In this document: piece after piece, positions 63,201 through 64,000 of the stretch
How positions within the stretch are numbered: the first letter of the stretch is position 1
Layout: the number at the start of each line of letters is the position of its first letter
From: Archilochus colubris
Lineage: Eukaryota; Chordata; Aves; Apodiformes; Trochilidae
Direction: 5' to 3'
DNA: 64,000 bases
NCBI GenBank assembly: GCA_023079485.1
Contig: CM041092.1
Coordinates: 15,575,127 to 15,639,126, forward strand
Position numbers and translations under genes: made by a program
Notes under the pieces: model-generated
What the model saw: the letters and a program-made list of their open reading frames with translations, nothing else
What the model was told of the DNA's origin: nothing
The model's database searches: none

Positions 63201-64000
63201 TCCTGGAGAGCTGACCTGAACTCCTGAGATAAATTGCTGGACCTGTAGGCTTGCTGTGCTACAGAGACAACTATCTGCATGGAAGCGATCCAGATGTGCA
63301 CCTCCACTCAGACTCTCTCCTCCTTAAGCAATTATCTCCCTGGTTTCAGAAGATGAAAGCTGGATGTCACCATCAAGTCCACAGTCTGTATACCTACAAA
63401 ATAAGTGCTTTTTGCCTTGTTTTATATGCAGGTGACTCTTCTGTGCGGCTCATAGAGTCCCAGTGGCTGGTACCATGTGCAGATGACCCCGAGTGGCCAT
63501 CCAGTGTGAGACAGGTGGGATGTCCAGCACTGGCTTTGCCTGCAGGTGACCCCCAGATAGCTGCCAGCCTAGGGATTCCTGCAATTTCCTGTAATTCTGG
63601 GGGAAATATGCCCTTGCTACAGAGGTGCTCAAACTCTAACTTGTGTCCATCTCTCAAGGTCTGGGAAGGCAAATAGTGGCTCAGTGGACGAGAGATAGGT
63701 CTGTTACATGGATACAGCACCATCATGCAGAAGTGCTGCAGAGCAGGAGCTTTCATCCATGGGATCCTTTCAGAACCACACTGGAGTTAAGATAGTTTTA
63801 TGCATATGCTATGAACAGAACCCATTCCTGTTCCAGAAACTGCCTGCCGTTATACTGCCATGCTACAAAAGTATTGTTTTCTTCCTGCAGCCTGATTCAA
63901 TTTTAAACAAAATTTTTATAGCTCCTATCTGCATAGGCTTCCAGTAAGACTATTCTCATCTGAAAGAAAATCAGTTTGAGGAAGTTTTACCACAAACCCT
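57300..64000. other. unique non-coding DNA
   Basis: No gene is recognised. The largest frame is 179 codons on - (59382-59921), which has an ATG start but no domain; it is listed as a lead. There is a short GT repeat at 61574-61585 and a C-rich run at 63027-63041. No CR1, SINE or RNA gene was recognised. I looked upstream of the 57.2-kb module (minus strand) for retroviral reading frames and found none I could identify. Confidence 0.6.
59202..59238 (-). repeat. short T/G-only tract
   Basis: The tract is GATTTTGTTGGTG followed by TTTTTTGTTGTTCGTTG and T8. It is the shortest of the T/G tracts. Confidence 0.75.

Noticed and set aside
1..64000. CRISPR array, bacterial operon, tRNA, rRNA or known microRNA
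   Set aside because: No regularly spaced repeats, ribosome-binding-site-led operons, cloverleaf sequence words or familiar mature microRNA seeds were seen on either strand. The CR1 repeats show this is vertebrate DNA.

Overview
The window reads as non-coding DNA from the nuclear genome of a bird. The clearest evidence is a short, well-preserved 3' end of a CR1 LINE at 55239-55349. It ends in the family's characteristic ATTCTRTGATTCTATRA-type terminus. A second, older CR1 lies on the minus strand at 11993-12590. CR1 is the dominant interspersed repeat of birds and other sauropsids. No Alu, B1 or L1-like sequence is visible. The sequence is AT-rich with few CpG dinucleotides and many short A-, T- and A/C-only tracts. 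A passerine is my guess from the general look of the A/C tracts, but nothing in the window proves it.

I found no gene I would defend. The open frames are mostly under 130 codons and the longest is 184. Many begin only at TTG or GTG, several run through simple repeats, and none shows a domain I recognise. The window is therefore best read as intergenic DNA, a gene desert or the inside of a very large intron. The strand and identity of any host gene cannot be told from here.

Layout. 1-5300 is plain unique DNA with one purine/G-rich patch. 5300-5450 has a T24 run and a 22-bp tandem duplication. 6744-6893 is the first A/C-only tract, followed by two homeodomain-motif-rich blocks near 7.4 and 8.2 kb and an extended AP-1 palindrome at 9.6 kb. 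12.0-12.6 kb holds the old CR1, apparently split by about 290 bp that contains a strong G-quadruplex motif. 12.6-21.4 kb is plain, apart from a 21-bp GC-rich palindrome at 17.4 kb. 21.4-22.3 kb is rich in microsatellites. 27.4-30.1 kb holds T/G tracts, two perfect or near-perfect tandem duplications (40 bp and 27 bp units) and an A27 run. 33.9 kb has pentanucleotide repeats. 42.75-42.94 kb is an almost pure A/T block. 44.64-44.72 kb is a cluster of CAGTTGAAC repeats. 53.8-53.9 kb is an inverted pair of ACTAYRNNNCCCR (ZNF143/THAP11-type) motifs. 55.2 kb is the young CR1. 56.8-57.3 kb is a minus-strand CCAAT/TATA/splice-donor module that looks like a promoter or an old LTR. The remainder to 64 kb is plain.

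There are no genes that work together here. The most useful leads are the promoter-like module near 57.2 kb, the inverted ZNF143-type motif pair near 53.8 kb, and the CR1 split by an insertion. I see no evidence for a new biological system.
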